From an uncultured Eubacteriales bacterium (GTDB lineage: Bacteria > Bacillota > Clostridia > Oscillospirales > Acutalibacteraceae), in NCBI GenBank assembly GCA_900316385.1, contig ONCP01000008.1:1-64000 (forward strand): DNA of 64,000 nucleotides, in the 5' to 3' direction. This document shows positions 1 through 8,601 of this stretch, in pieces. A model generated the notes under the pieces. It saw nothing but the letters and a program-made list of their open reading frames with translations. It did no database searches and had not been told where the DNA came from. Numbering within the stretch: the first letter of the stretch is position 1; each line of letters starts with the position of its first letter. A program made the translations under genes and the position numbers.

Positions 1-180
1 TGTTGTCTTCACTTTCTCTAAGCCAATTCAATCGCTTAAATCAACTCAAAGTTATTTCGGGTTTCTTTACTTTCGTTGTTCACTTTTCAAGGTTCATACA
101 GCGCAAAAAACGTCGTGATTTGCTCACGTTGTTTTTCACACGTGCAAGAGTTATTATATCACATCACAGCAAAAAGTCAA
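1..180 (-). promoter_or_regulatory. Strong promoter and leader reading off the left edge, probably of an rRNA operon
   Basis: On the minus strand there is a -35 TTGACT (175-180), a 16-bp spacer and a perfect -10 TATAAT (153-158). The transcript would run leftwards. Its leader contains CTTGAAAAGTGAACAAC, which resembles the conserved sequence that precedes 16S or 23S genes in Firmicutes, and a small hairpin (CGTGA/TCACG). No rRNA sequence lies inside the window, so the rRNA assignment is inference from the leader. I see no credible protein gene in 1-280. Confidence 0.5.
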
Positions 181-224
181 TACCTAAATGTAAATTTTTT
201 TAAAAAAATTAACTTGTTTTTGAC

Positions 225-253
225 TTGACAAACGAAGTCTTTATATATATAAT
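225..253 (+). promoter_or_regulatory. leuA promoter
   Basis: Consensus sigma-A promoter: TTGACA (225-230), 17-bp spacer, TATAAT (248-253). Transcription should start near 260, just before the T-box leader. Confidence 0.85.
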
Positions 254-288
254 AATTGATAGCAATTTAATCCCTCTAAAAACAGTGA

Positions 289-525
289 CGGGAACAAGAT
301 ATGACCCGATGCGCAAAGAGAGCCGATGGTTGGTGTAAATCGGCGGCAAAGGTTATATGGATAGCTCATCCCCGAGTTTTCCGATTGATATGTAGGTCGG
401 AACGTCAGACCGCGTTACAGGTCGGGACTTTGTTGGAAGTCCTTAAGGAGCGACGCTGTGAGGCTCGCTTGAATTTGGGTGGTACCACGAATTTCAGTTC
501 GTCCCTTTTTAGGGGCGATTTTTTT
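289..525 (+). promoter_or_regulatory. T-box leader (leucine) of leuA
   Basis: The T-box sequence GGGTGGTACCACG is at 477-489. It is followed by a terminator hairpin (TCGTCCC at 499-505 with GGGGCGA at 512-518) and a run of T. Stem I can be drawn: base pairing of 289-292 with 371-374 and of 298-305 with 351-358 leaves an internal loop whose 3' side contains CTC at 365-367 followed by A. CTC is a leucine codon, which fits the downstream gene. Uncharged tRNA-Leu would stabilise the antiterminator and allow leuA expression. Confidence 0.9.
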
Positions 526-553
526 GTGAACAAGTAATTTTAGGAGGACTATT

Positions 554-2233
554 ATGAACGAAGGCTACAAGAAGTACATTCCGTTCAAGCAGATCGATCT
601 GCCTGACAGAGAATGGCCTAACAAAACAATTACAAAAGCTCCGATATGGTGCAGCGTTGATTTGCGCGACGGCAATCAGGCGCTTATTGACCCGATGAAC
701 CTCGAGGAAAAGCTCGAATTCTTCCATGCGCTCGTTGATATCGGTATCAAAGAGATCGAGATCGGCTTCCCCTCCGCGTCGGAAACCGAATACGAGATCT
801 GCCGCGAGCTCATTGAGGGCGGACATATTCCCGACGATGTTACTATTCAGGTGCTTGTTCAGGCCAGAGAGCACCTCATTAAAAAGACCTTTGAGGCGAT
901 CAAGGGAGCGAAGAACGTTATCGTTCATTTCTACAACTCAACTTCCACCTTACAGCGCAAGGTCGTGTTCAAAACTGATATGCAGGGCGTTATCGACATT
1001 GCCGTCAACGGCGCGAAGCTGATCAAGGAGCTCACCGAGCAGTTTGAGGGCGATACAAACATTCGCTTTGAATACTCTCCCGAGAGCTTCAGCGGAACCG
1101 AAATGGATAATGCCGTTAAGATCTGCGAGGAGGTTATGGAAGCTCTTGGTTCCACGAAAGAGAATCCCGTTATCCTCAATCTGCCGAACACCGTTGAAAT
1201 GTGCACACCTAACACATACGCGGATCAGGTTGAGTATTTCATCAAGCACCTCAAGAACCGCGAGGCGGCCATCATAAGTATCCATCCTCACAACGACAGA
1301 GGCTGCGGCGTAGCTGCCGCCGAGCTCGCTATGCTGGCGGGCGCGGAGAGAGTTGAGGGCACACTGTTCGGAAACGGTGAGCGCACGGGCAACCTCGATA
1401 TGGTGACGGTCGGACTCAATATGTACACTCAGGGCGTTGACCCCAAGCTCGACTTCTCCAATCTGCCCAAGCTCAGAGAAATCTATGAGCGATGCACGAA
1501 TATGAAGATCGATCCCCGTCAGCCGTATATCGGCGAGCTTGTTTTCACGGCTTTCTCGGGTTCTCATCAGGACGCGATCAACAAGGGACATATATATATG
1601 AAGGAAAGCGGAACTCCTTACTGGGAGATTCCCTATCTTCCGATCGACCCCGCGGACGTCGGCAGAGAGTATGAACCGATCGTCAGAATCAATTCGCAGA
1701 GCGGCAAGGGCGGCGCGGCGTTTGTTATGCACAACAACTTCGGCTACGACCTGCCCAAGCGTATGCACCGTGAGTTCTACAACCTTGTTCAGGCGGAATG
1801 CGAAAAGCTGGGACGCGAGCTCGTTCCCAAGGAGCTTTTAAAGGTGTTTGAGGATAACTACATCAACATAAATGAAAAATACACTCTCACACGTCACAAG
1901 GTTTATGAGGAAAGTGAAAACGGCAAAAACTACGTTCACTTCAAGGGCAGACTTCTCATTGACGGCGAAACCGAGATAAAGATCGGCGCTGTCGGCAACG
2001 GTCCCATTGACGCTTTCTTCAAGGCTCTCAAGCCGCTCAAAATCGACTATAAGTTCGTAAATTACAGTCAGCACGCGATTTCCGAGGGCTCAGACAGTAA
2101 GGCTGTTTCTTACATTGAGCTCAAGAAGCCCGACGGAAAGACGATCTTCGGAGTCGGCATTGACGAGAACGTAAACTTCGCTTCCATTCTCGGTGTTCTG
2201 AACGCGATCAACAGAGCCGAGCTCGAAAACTAA
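554..2233 (+). CDS. leuA: 2-isopropylmalate synthase (long form)
   Basis: Catalyses the first committed step of leucine synthesis, condensing acetyl-CoA with 2-oxoisovalerate. The 559 residues match the long (LeuA type 2, yeast/actinobacterial-like) form. The N-terminal TIM barrel contains DLRDGNQ (37-43) and the metal-binding HPHND (244-248), and the C-terminal region from about 430 would be the leucine-sensing regulatory domain. The start is supported by AGGAGG seven bases upstream. Control is by the leucine T-box just upstream. It is a single-gene unit, closed by a terminator and convergent with the next gene. Confidence 0.95.
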   Translation: MNEGYKKYIPFKQIDLPDREWPNKTITKAPIWCSVDLRDGNQALIDPMNLEEKLEFFHALVDIGIKEIEIGFPSASETEYEICRELIEGGHIPDDVTIQVLVQAREHLIKKTFEAIKGAKNVIVHFYNSTSTLQRKVVFKTDMQGVIDIAVNGAKLIKELTEQFEGDTNIRFEYSPESFSGTEMDNAVKICEEVMEALGSTKENPVILNLPNTVEMCTPNTYADQVEYFIKHLKNREAAIISIHPHNDRGCGVAAAELAMLAGAERVEGTLFGNGERTGNLDMVTVGLNMYTQGVDPKLDFSNLPKLREIYERCTNMKIDPRQPYIGELVFTAFSGSHQDAINKGHIYMKESGTPYWEIPYLPIDPADVGREYEPIVRINSQSGKGGAAFVMHNNFGYDLPKRMHREFYNLVQAECEKLGRELVPKELLKVFEDNYININEKYTLTRHKVYEESENGKNYVHFKGRLLIDGETEIKIGAVGNGPIDAFFKALKPLKIDYKFVNYSQHAISEGSDSKAVSYIELKKPDGKTIFGVGIDENVNFASILGVLNAINRAELEN

Positions 2234-2237
2234 ACGC

Positions 2238-2274
2238 AAAAAGTCCCAAGGCCAAACGGCTTTGGGACTTTTTT
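2238..2274 (+). terminator. leuA terminator
   Basis: GC-rich hairpin with stem AAGTCCCAAGGCC and loop AAAC, followed by six T. The A-run on the other side means it can also serve the converging minus-strand transporter gene. Confidence 0.9.
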
Positions 2275-2288
2275 AAATTACCGATCAA

Positions 2289-3251
2289 TCAATGCGTAAT
2301 AAATGTATAGGTCAGATATCCCGCGTAGGACAGGAGCATCACGACACCCTGCCAGCGAGAGAATTTCTTTGTGAAAACAGTAGGAACAAAACATATCGCC
2401 GAAAGCGCGAACAGCGCGGGAAGATCCACAAAGAGCGTTTCGTTAGAGACTGGAAGCGGCTTTCCGTAAGCGAGCATACACGGCGGAAGAACAAAGGTAA
2501 GATCGATGATGTTCGAACCGAGTATGTTCCCGACGGAAAGAGAAGCCTGTTTCTTTGAAATCGCCGAAATCGTGGTGACAAGCTCGGGAAGCGAGGTTCC
2601 GATCGCGACCGCGGAAATGCTTATGATACGTGTCGGTACACCGAGGGACGCGGCGATAGCCGAGCCGTAGTTTACAAGAAGCTCAGAGCCGCCGATAATA
2701 CCGGCGCAGCCGAAAACGAACATCACGATCTTCTTGACGACTATCCCCTTTGTGATGCTCTCACGCTCGATCACGGCAGCTTCGTTCTCGGAAATATGAG
2801 CTTTCGCGTCACGGACGTTCAACACAACAAACGCGATCAAAAGCAATACCAAAACAGCAGACGCAACGACCGTGATCTCACCCGAAAGGCCGAACAGGAA
2901 CACGCAGAGAACGGAGACCGTGAGTAAAATAACCTGCGGATAATACTTTCGCAGTTTGATAGCTATCGGCATCGCGAACAGGCTTATTCCGAGGATCAGA
3001 CCTGTGTTTGCCGTTACGGAGCCGATCGCGTTACCCGTCGCCATTTCCACATCGCCGCCTGCCGCCGCGATTATAGATACGATTATCTCGGGCAAAGAAG
3101 TTGCCAGTCCGACTATCGTAGCTCCTACGATGAAGTGCGGTATACCCGAAACCTCAGCGAGCCACGCCGCGGCGTCCACAAAGAAATCGCCGCCCTTAAT
3201 AATAAGAACAAGCCCCACCGCAAAGAGAAAATACATCAAGAAAGTTTCCAT
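2289..3251 (-). CDS. CaCA-family cation/Na+ antiporter, possible Mn2+ exporter
   Basis: Membrane protein of 320 residues with about ten hydrophobic segments. It has the two alpha-repeat signatures of the Ca2+/cation antiporter family (YrbG-like), GLATSLPE near the N-terminal third and IGTSLPEL in the second half. The start is placed at 3251 because GGAGG (3256-3260) lies six bases upstream; the longer frame has no ribosome site. Family knowledge suggests Na+ or H+ coupled export of a divalent cation. The yybP-ykoY type leader directly upstream makes Mn2+ a plausible substrate, but this is inference. Confidence 0.85.
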   Translation of the reverse strand: METFLMYFLFAVGLVLIIKGGDFFVDAAAWLAEVSGIPHFIVGATIVGLATSLPEIIVSIIAAAGGDVEMATGNAIGSVTANTGLILGISLFAMPIAIKLRKYYPQVILLTVSVLCVFLFGLSGEITVVASAVLVLLLIAFVVLNVRDAKAHISENEAAVIERESITKGIVVKKIVMFVFGCAGIIGGSELLVNYGSAIAASLGVPTRIISISAVAIGTSLPELVTTISAISKKQASLSVGNILGSNIIDLTFVLPPCMLAYGKPLPVSNETLFVDLPALFALSAICFVPTVFTKKFSRWQGVVMLLSYAGYLTYTFITH

Positions 3252-3280
3252 AAAGCCTCCATATGATTCTATAAAAGAAA

Positions 3281-3319
3281 TAAAGACTTTTAGCACACCT
3301 ACGGTATGCTAAAAGTCTT
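3281..3319 (-). terminator. Expression-platform terminator of the yybP-ykoY riboswitch
   Basis: Near-perfect hairpin AAGACTTTTAGC / GCTAAAAGTCTT followed on the minus strand by a T-rich tract. Its 5' arm is the 3' strand of aptamer helix P1, so ligand-stabilised P1 and this terminator are mutually exclusive. Confidence 0.8.
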
Positions 3320-3402
3320 GTTCCTCTAAAAGCTAAAGGTATGTGTCCATCGGTTTTTCCGAGGGTATGTTGAACACATAATTATAACTACTCCCTTTTA
3401 AC
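3309..3402 (-). promoter_or_regulatory. yybP-ykoY (manganese) riboswitch aptamer
   Basis: The minus strand reads TTAAAAGGGAGTAG at the 5' side and AACAAGACTTTTAG at the 3' side. This matches the conserved GGGGAGUAG and CAAGACC blocks of the yybP-ykoY family, with P1 formed by TAAAAG and CTTTTA. Further hairpins lie between (for example CTCGG/CCGA). The family is known to sense Mn2+ and to turn on efflux genes. The intervening helices were not modelled in detail. Confidence 0.8.
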
Positions 3403-3426
3403 AGGTGTATGTTATCATAAACCGCG

Positions 3427-4041
3427 TTATTTGTCAACGATTTTTCTCGAAAAGACACAGCCGCAATAATTCTGCCGATACAGATCATATTCGCGAGAAA
3501 GCTCAATCGAGCGTTTGTAGCCGTTCTTCTTCTTAAAATCCGAAGGCAGATATTTGACTCCGTATTCCTCGGCGATCCTCTCGCCTATCGCGTTGATTTT
3601 CTCCGCGTTTTTCAGCGGAGATATCGTCAGCGTGGTAAGGAAATAATCCGCGCCCAGCTTTCCGCAATATTCCGCGGCTTCTCTCAGGCGAAGCTCAAAG
3701 CAAACCGAGCATCTCTCTCCGCCCTCGGGCTCCGACTCAAGACCTTTTACGGCGTCAAGGTATTTCTCGGGACAATAATCGCCCTTGATAAGCTTAACGG
3801 GATACTTCACAGGTAACTCGTTGATCAGCCTCTCCTCCTCGCTGAGACGAAATTCGTACTCCTTGCGAGATGTGATGTTCGGGTTATAATACAGAATTAT
3901 TATATGAAAATACTGAGAAAGATATTCCAGAACGTAGCTTGAGCACGGAGCGCAACACGCGTGGATCAACAGCGTCGGCGCTTTGTTTTCCTCGTTACAG
4001 CGCTCGATGAGCGCGTCCATATTTTTTTGAGCGTTCAGCAT
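3427..4041 (-). CDS. queH: Epoxyqueuosine reductase QueH (DUF208 family)
   Basis: Last step of queuosine tRNA modification: reduction of epoxyqueuosine to queuosine in tRNA. The protein has 204 residues, normal for QueH. It carries HACCAPCSSY (27-36), CSVCFELR in the middle and YCGC near the C-terminus, the cysteine sets expected to bind Fe-S and metal. The ATG overlaps the end of the upstream HAD gene by seven bases, with GGAG seven bases upstream, so translation is probably coupled. It is the last gene of a three-gene minus-strand operon. Confidence 0.9.
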   Translation of the reverse strand: MLNAQKNMDALIERCNEENKAPTLLIHACCAPCSSYVLEYLSQYFHIIILYYNPNITSRKEYEFRLSEEERLINELPVKYPVKLIKGDYCPEKYLDAVKGLESEPEGGERCSVCFELRLREAAEYCGKLGADYFLTTLTISPLKNAEKINAIGERIAEEYGVKYLPSDFKKKNGYKRSIELSREYDLYRQNYCGCVFSRKIVDK

Positions 4042-4685
4042 ATATACTCCAAAATATCGTCGGCGGTTTCCGCTACAAACGGCGCGCCGCAGTTAATAAG
4101 CTCATACCTGCCTCTGAATCCCCACTCAACGCCTATCATATCGACTTCCGCGTTTTTCGCTGTGATCACATCGACGTCGCTGTCGCCTATATAAAGGCAC
4201 TCGGTCTGAGGGATATCAAGCTCTCTGAGGATCTCAAGCAGAGCTTTCGGGTCGGGCTTGGTCGGAAAATCGGCCTTCTTGCCCCAAGCCAAGGTAAACT
4301 TATGGTCGGGATATGTCTTTTTCAGGATCTTCTCGACAAATTCATCGGGCTTGTTGGAAAGGACCGCGGTTTTTATTCCGCGCTCGGAAAGCTTTGAAAG
4401 CATTTGTTCACAACCGTCATAGGCGTAAATATTATCGTTACAGTGTTCGGCATAATATGTATCAAAGGTATCGCGTACAAGCTCGCTCAGTTTTTTGTCA
4501 GAATAGCTGTCGCCCATAGCTCTTTCCACAAGCTTTTCTCTGCCGTTTCCGACAAACTTTTTGTAAGCTTCCACACTGTGAGTCGGAAGTCCCGCCAGCT
4601 TCAAGCCCTCGTTAGTGGCGTTAGCCAGATCGGTTATAGAATCAACCAAGGTACCGTCAAGGTCAAAAATCACTATCTTATACAT
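4035..4685 (-). CDS. HAD-superfamily phosphatase (phosphoglycolate phosphatase-like)
   Basis: Cytoplasmic hydrolase of 216 residues with the HAD motifs: FDLDGTLVDS (7-16, nucleophile Asp8 and acid/base Asp10), VLSNKPDE (motif II) and GDSDVDV (motif IV). The alpha-helical cap sits after motif I, as in Gph and PpaX. The exact substrate cannot be read from the sequence: phosphoglycolate, pyrophosphate or a sugar phosphate are possible. It abuts the cyclase gene (shared base 4685) and overlaps queH. Confidence 0.85.
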   Translation of the reverse strand: MYKIVIFDLDGTLVDSITDLANATNEGLKLAGLPTHSVEAYKKFVGNGREKLVERAMGDSYSDKKLSELVRDTFDTYYAEHCNDNIYAYDGCEQMLSKLSERGIKTAVLSNKPDEFVEKILKKTYPDHKFTLAWGKKADFPTKPDPKALLEILRELDIPQTECLYIGDSDVDVITAKNAEVDMIGVEWGFRGRYELINCGAPFVAETADDILEYIC

Positions 4686-5278
4686 CAGAACCCCTTTTCC
4701 TGTTCAAACAACATGGCTCTGCACGGAGCCGCCTCCAAACCGTCAAGACGGATAGGAAAAGCGCAAAGAGTATAATCATTGCCGTCTTCCACTCCGCTAA
4801 GGTCAATATTTTCGAGCACTACAACTTCATTCGTCAGCAAAATACGATGTGTGTTTTCGTTGTCAAAATCCGCTCCGATAGACTGGCGGTCAATTCCGAT
4901 CAGAATCAGATCGCTGTCGGCAATAACGCGCGCGGCGGAGCTTTCGATACCGCCCTCGCCCTTTGTGCGGATCAAAAGACGCTTGCGGCATTTCTGGAGA
5001 ATACGCTCCATATCAACGCCCGTAAGTATATGATCGGCGGTAATGACACTGCATTTCCCGTAAAAGGACGCGGAACGAAGCTCGTTGATCTTTTTCCCGT
5101 CGGGATCAAAATGGAAGGGCGCGTCGATATGGGTCCCCGTATGCGAGCTGATCGAGAACATACTGAGATTATAGCTGTCACCGTCCGCCATTGATTTGAC
5201 GGTTCTGACAACGGTATCGGGATCGCCCTCATAGGGCGGAGTATCTATAATACTTCTGCTGATGTCATAAATATACAT
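4685..5278 (-). CDS. Cyclase family protein (KynB-like metal-dependent hydrolase)
   Basis: 197-residue protein with the family signature HTGTHIDAPFHF (46-57), whose His and Asp residues bind the catalytic metal. The family includes arylformamidase KynB and isatin hydrolase. No other kynurenine genes are nearby, so the substrate is unknown. It starts the operon cyclase, HAD phosphatase, queH. Upstream on the same strand is the terminator of the secreted Ig-like protein. Confidence 0.8.
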   Translation of the reverse strand: MYIYDISRSIIDTPPYEGDPDTVVRTVKSMADGDSYNLSMFSISSHTGTHIDAPFHFDPDGKKINELRSASFYGKCSVITADHILTGVDMERILQKCRKRLLIRTKGEGGIESSAARVIADSDLILIGIDRQSIGADFDNENTHRILLTNEVVVLENIDLSGVEDGNDYTLCAFPIRLDGLEAAPCRAMLFEQEKGF

Positions 5279-5349
5279 ATCTGCGCCTCCGTTCGAATAT
5301 CAGTATATCACGTAAGAATGGAAGTGGCAAGTGATTTGAGTTGAAAAAA

Positions 5350-5382
5350 GCGCGGAAAAAGAGCCGCCCTTGCGGACGGCTC
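5350..5382 (-). terminator. Terminator of the secreted Ig-like protein gene
   Basis: On the minus strand, stem GAGCCGTCC / GGGCGGCTC with loop GCAA is followed by TTTTTCC, directly after the stop at 5404. Confidence 0.85.
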
Positions 5383-5403
5383 TCGAAAAAGCTTAAATCT
5401 TTA

Positions 5404-6873
5404 TTACTTAACCTTGATTGTGATCTTCTGGGTCTTTGTAGCAGCGTTGTACTTAGCAGTACCGTTAGCCTTTACAGTAACTGTAACCTTAACGGTCGCG
5501 CCCTTCTTGAGGCCCTTCTTGATTATGAGCTTACCGGCCTTGATAGAAACCTTCTTGTTGCCCTTTACCGTGTAAGTAACAGTGCCCTGAGCCTTAGCAA
5601 CCTTAGCAACGAGAACTGTAACGTTCTTCTTAGCGTTAGCTTTAACGCTCTTTGTGAACTTAACTGTCATCGGGTTAGCGAGCTTCTTAACAGTGAGCTC
5701 AGCGGAAGCGGACTTGCCGTTGTTAACTACGGAGATAGTAGCCTTACCTGCGCCGACAGCTGTAACGTTACCCTTAGCGTCAACCTTGGCAACCTTTGTG
5801 TTGCTGGACTTGTAAGTTGTTTTGCCTACGGGGAAGTTAACCTTAGCGGAGATAGTGGTCTTGCCGCCGATGGTAAGAGTAGCCTTCTTTAAAGAAGCAG
5901 CCATAACTCTTGTTGTACCGGAAACAACGTCAACAGTAGCAACTCTGGAAACACCGTTAGCGTCTGTGAATGTAACCTTAGCGGTACCGTTAGCAACAGC
6001 CTTTACAGTTACAACACCTGTCTCGGGGTTCTGAGTGATTGTAGCAACGGACTCATCGTCGATAACAGCCTCAGCCTCGGGATCGTTGGGAGTGATGTTG
6101 GCAGTGCTGGGCTCGCCGTTGGAGTAAAGCATAATGCTCTTGGGATCGATCTGTAAGGTCTGGGGGAACTCACCGTTGGAGAGAACCTTGTTGTTCTGCT
6201 CAGCCTCAGCCTTTGTGGGATAAATGCCGTATGTGCCGTCGCCATAGTAATAGAACCAGTCGCCGCCCCATGTTGTAGCGCCGGAATAATCGTTTACAGC
6301 CTTAGCGTCCTCGTCGATTACGAAGATCATATTGTTGAAGTTCTCGATCGCGTCCTCATAGAAACCGTACTTATCATCGCCGGCCTCGTAGCTCTCGGAG
6401 TTGATATCGATTGTCTGATAAGCGTACTTGCTCTGGGGGAGATTGTCCTCGGGCTTACCGCCGTCAACAGTACCGTTGAAGATAACCTTACCAACGCTTA
6501 CGGGAACGTCAGCGTAGAAGATGTGATCATCAGCAGCGTCTCTGTTCTTAATTGTGTAACCCGGCCAACCGTTTGTGCACTCTCCGGGATAATCGTCGGA
6601 CTTATAGTCGCCTGTGTACCAATAGATACCTGCGGAGCAGGAAGCGAGATCCTGGCCGTCATAAGTATCGTTGTACTCGTTTCTCCAGTGCTCAGGCATA
6701 TAGAAATAATATCTGTATGTGTCTACCTGAATTTCGGGATCAGAGTTAACGATGTCGGAAACAACGGGTCTGTGAACTTTGGCTGTTTCCTCAGCGGAAG
6801 CAACGATCATCGCAACGGAAGCGAGCATGCAAACCGCTAAAAGTAAGCTTAAAGATTTCTTGAAAAATTTCAT
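5404..6873 (-). CDS. Secreted protein with N-terminal aromatic-rich domain and Ig-like (Big_2) repeats
   Basis: 489 residues. A signal peptide (MKFFKKSLSLLLAVCMLASV, cleavage near VASAEE) is followed by an aromatic-rich region (about 40-225) with many Trp, Tyr and Asp, suggestive of a beta-sandwich carbohydrate-binding domain. Then come Big_2-like segments with VTVKAVANGTAKVTFTD (about 285-315) and GNVTAVGAGKATISV (about 370-390), and a Lys-rich FN3/Ig-like C-terminus. No catalytic motif or sortase LPxTG was seen. The role in glycan binding or the cell surface is inference. It has its own promoter and terminator, and AGGAGGT before the ATG. Confidence 0.75.
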   Translation of the reverse strand: MKFFKKSLSLLLAVCMLASVAMIVASAEETAKVHRPVVSDIVNSDPEIQVDTYRYYFYMPEHWRNEYNDTYDGQDLASCSAGIYWYTGDYKSDDYPGECTNGWPGYTIKNRDAADDHIFYADVPVSVGKVIFNGTVDGGKPEDNLPQSKYAYQTIDINSESYEAGDDKYGFYEDAIENFNNMIFVIDEDAKAVNDYSGATTWGGDWFYYYGDGTYGIYPTKAEAEQNNKVLSNGEFPQTLQIDPKSIMLYSNGEPSTANITPNDPEAEAVIDDESVATITQNPETGVVTVKAVANGTAKVTFTDANGVSRVATVDVVSGTTRVMAASLKKATLTIGGKTTISAKVNFPVGKTTYKSSNTKVAKVDAKGNVTAVGAGKATISVVNNGKSASAELTVKKLANPMTVKFTKSVKANAKKNVTVLVAKVAKAQGTVTYTVKGNKKVSIKAGKLIIKKGLKKGATVKVTVTVKANGTAKYNAATKTQKITIKVK

Positions 6874-6927
6874 TTCAATTACCTCCTAAATTTTATTTTC
6901 CGTAAATACGGATTTAAGCTTAGTTAT

Positions 6928-6956
6928 ATTATAATTTATTACAGTTGATTTTTCAA
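6928..6956 (-). promoter_or_regulatory. Promoter of the secreted Ig-like protein gene
   Basis: Minus strand TTGAAA (6951-6956), 17-bp spacer, TATAAT (6928-6933). The rest of 6957-7060 is AT-rich with nothing else recognised. Confidence 0.8.
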
Positions 6957-7068
6957 GCAATTTATAAAAAAAGCTATTATCAAAATTAATTTTTAGTAGG
7001 TTATACAAATATCACGAAGTTTTTTTATGCAAGAACACAATAATGCTGAAAAGATCGGTAATTTCCGC

Positions 7069-7097
7069 TTGACAATCGTGTCGAAATTTACTAGAAT
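7069..7097 (+). promoter_or_regulatory. glyS promoter
   Basis: TTGACA (7069-7074), 17-bp spacer, TAGAAT (7092-7097). The leader of about 35 bases is too short for a T-box. Confidence 0.85.
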
Positions 7098-7138
7098 TAT
7101 CGTGTACGCAAAAAACGTGATGAAATGAGGAATATTTT

Positions 7139-8515
7139 ATGGATAACAGCAAGAAAAGTATGGAAACTCTGGTTGCCTTGTGCAAGGGCAGAGGCTTTGT
7201 ATATCCCGGCTCGGAGATCTACGGCGGGCTTGCCAACACATGGGACTACGGCCCTCTCGGAGTCGAACTGAAAAACAACATCAAAAAGGCATGGCTCAAA
7301 AAGTTTGTTCAGGAAAACAAATACAACGTGGGGCTTGACTCCGCGATCCTTATGAATCCCCAGACATGGGTCGCGTCGGGTCATCTCGGCGGTTTTTCCG
7401 ACCCGCTTATGGACTGCCGCGAATGCAAAACGCGCCACAGAGCCGACAACCTTATCGAGGACTTTGACGGCACAAACGTAGCGGGCTGGTCTAACGAGCA
7501 GATGATGGACTATATAAAAGAAAAGGCTATTCCCTGTCCCGACTGCGGCAAACATAATTTCACGGATATCCGTCAGTTCAACCTGATGTTCAAAACCTTC
7601 CAGGGCGTTACCGAGGACACAAAGAACGAGCTCTATCTCCGTCCCGAGACCGCTCAGGGTATTTTCGTAAACTTCGCGAATATCCAGAGAACAAGCCGCA
7701 AGAAGGTCCCCTTCGGCGTAGCTCAGATAGGCAAATCCTTCCGTAACGAGATCACTCCCGGTAACTTTATCTTCCGAGTCAGAGAGTTTGAGCAGATGGA
7801 GCTTGAGTTCTTCTGCAAGCCCGATACCGACCTTGAGTGGTTTGACTACTGGAGAAGCTTCTGCCGCGACTGGCTGTATTCTCTCAACATCAAGCCTGAA
7901 AACCTCAGACTCCGCGATCATGACAAGGAAGAGCTCTGCTTTTACAGCAAGGCTACTACCGATTTTGAGTATCTCTTCCCCTTCGGCTGGGGCGAGCTTT
8001 GGGGCGTTGCCGACAGAACCGACTACGACCTCACGCAGCATATCAACACCTCGGGCAAGAGCCTTGAGTACTTTGACCCGACGACAAACGAAAAGTATAT
8101 TCCCTACGTTATCGAGCCTTCGCTCGGCGTAGAGAGACTTTTCCTCGCCATTATGACAGAGGCTTACGACGAGGAGGTCGTTAACGAGAAGGACACAAGA
8201 ACAGTGCTTCGTTTTCACTCCGCTCTCGCTCCCTTCAAGGCCGCCGTGCTTCCGCTTTCAAAGAAGCTGGGAGAAAAGGCAGAGGAGGTTTACGCTGAGC
8301 TTTCCAAGAGCTTTATGGTCGACTATGACGACGCGGGCTCTATCGGCAAGCGTTACCGCCGTCAGGATGAGATCGGAACTCCGATCTGTATCACCTACGA
8401 TTTCGACTCCCTTGAGGACGGCTGCGTAACGATCCGTAACCGCGACACAATGGAGCAGGAACGAGTAGCGATCGACAAACTGACCGACTACATCACAGAG
8501 CTTGTAAAATTCTGA
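7139..8515 (+). CDS. glyS: Glycine--tRNA ligase (homodimeric alpha2 type)
   Basis: Charges tRNA-Gly. The 458-residue class II synthetase belongs to the single-chain alpha2 type, seen from the N-terminal [19 protein letters not shown] and the class II motif around [19 protein letters not shown]. The C-terminal anticodon-binding domain begins near residue 360. The start has TGAGGAA seven bases upstream. Unlike many Firmicute glycyl synthetase genes it has no T-box leader. Confidence 0.95.
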   Translation: MDNSKKSMETLVALCKGRGFVYPGSEIYGGLANTWDYGPLGVELKNNIKKAWLKKFVQENKYNVGLDSAILMNPQTWVASGHLGGFSDPLMDCRECKTRHRADNLIEDFDGTNVAGWSNEQMMDYIKEKAIPCPDCGKHNFTDIRQFNLMFKTFQGVTEDTKNELYLRPETAQGIFVNFANIQRTSRKKVPFGVAQIGKSFRNEITPGNFIFRVREFEQMELEFFCKPDTDLEWFDYWRSFCRDWLYSLNIKPENLRLRDHDKEELCFYSKATTDFEYLFPFGWGELWGVADRTDYDLTQHINTSGKSLEYFDPTTNEKYIPYVIEPSLGVERLFLAIMTEAYDEEVVNEKDTRTVLRFHSALAPFKAAVLPLSKKLGEKAEEVYAELSKSFMVDYDDAGSIGKRYRRQDEIGTPICITYDFDSLEDGCVTIRNRDTMEQERVAIDKLTDYITELVKF

Positions 8516-8521
8516 TAAACA

Positions 8522-8553
8522 ATGAGCCGCCGCGTTAACGCGACGGCTCATTT
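8522..8553 (+). terminator. glyS terminator
   Basis: Hairpin ATGAGCCG-CGCG / CGCG-CGGCTCAT with TTAA loop, then TTTT. Confidence 0.85.
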
Positions 8554-8562
8554 TGGTACAGA

Positions 8563-8591
8563 AACGGGGCTGTCGCAACGACAGCCCCGTT
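8563..8591 (-). terminator. dapL operon terminator
   Basis: Perfect 13-bp stem AACGGGGCTGTCG with a 3-base loop, just beyond the dapL stop on the minus strand. The U-tract is short (GTTTCT). Confidence 0.75.
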
Positions 8592-8601
8592 ATCATATTT
8601 G

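Noticed and set aside
3..203. 66-codon frame at the left edge
   Set aside because: Lies in the minus-strand rRNA-like leader and promoter; no ribosome site.
7097..8218. 373-codon open frame antisense to glyS
   Set aside because: It lies wholly inside glyS, has no ribosome site, and reflects codon-bias shadowing; the protein resembles nothing.
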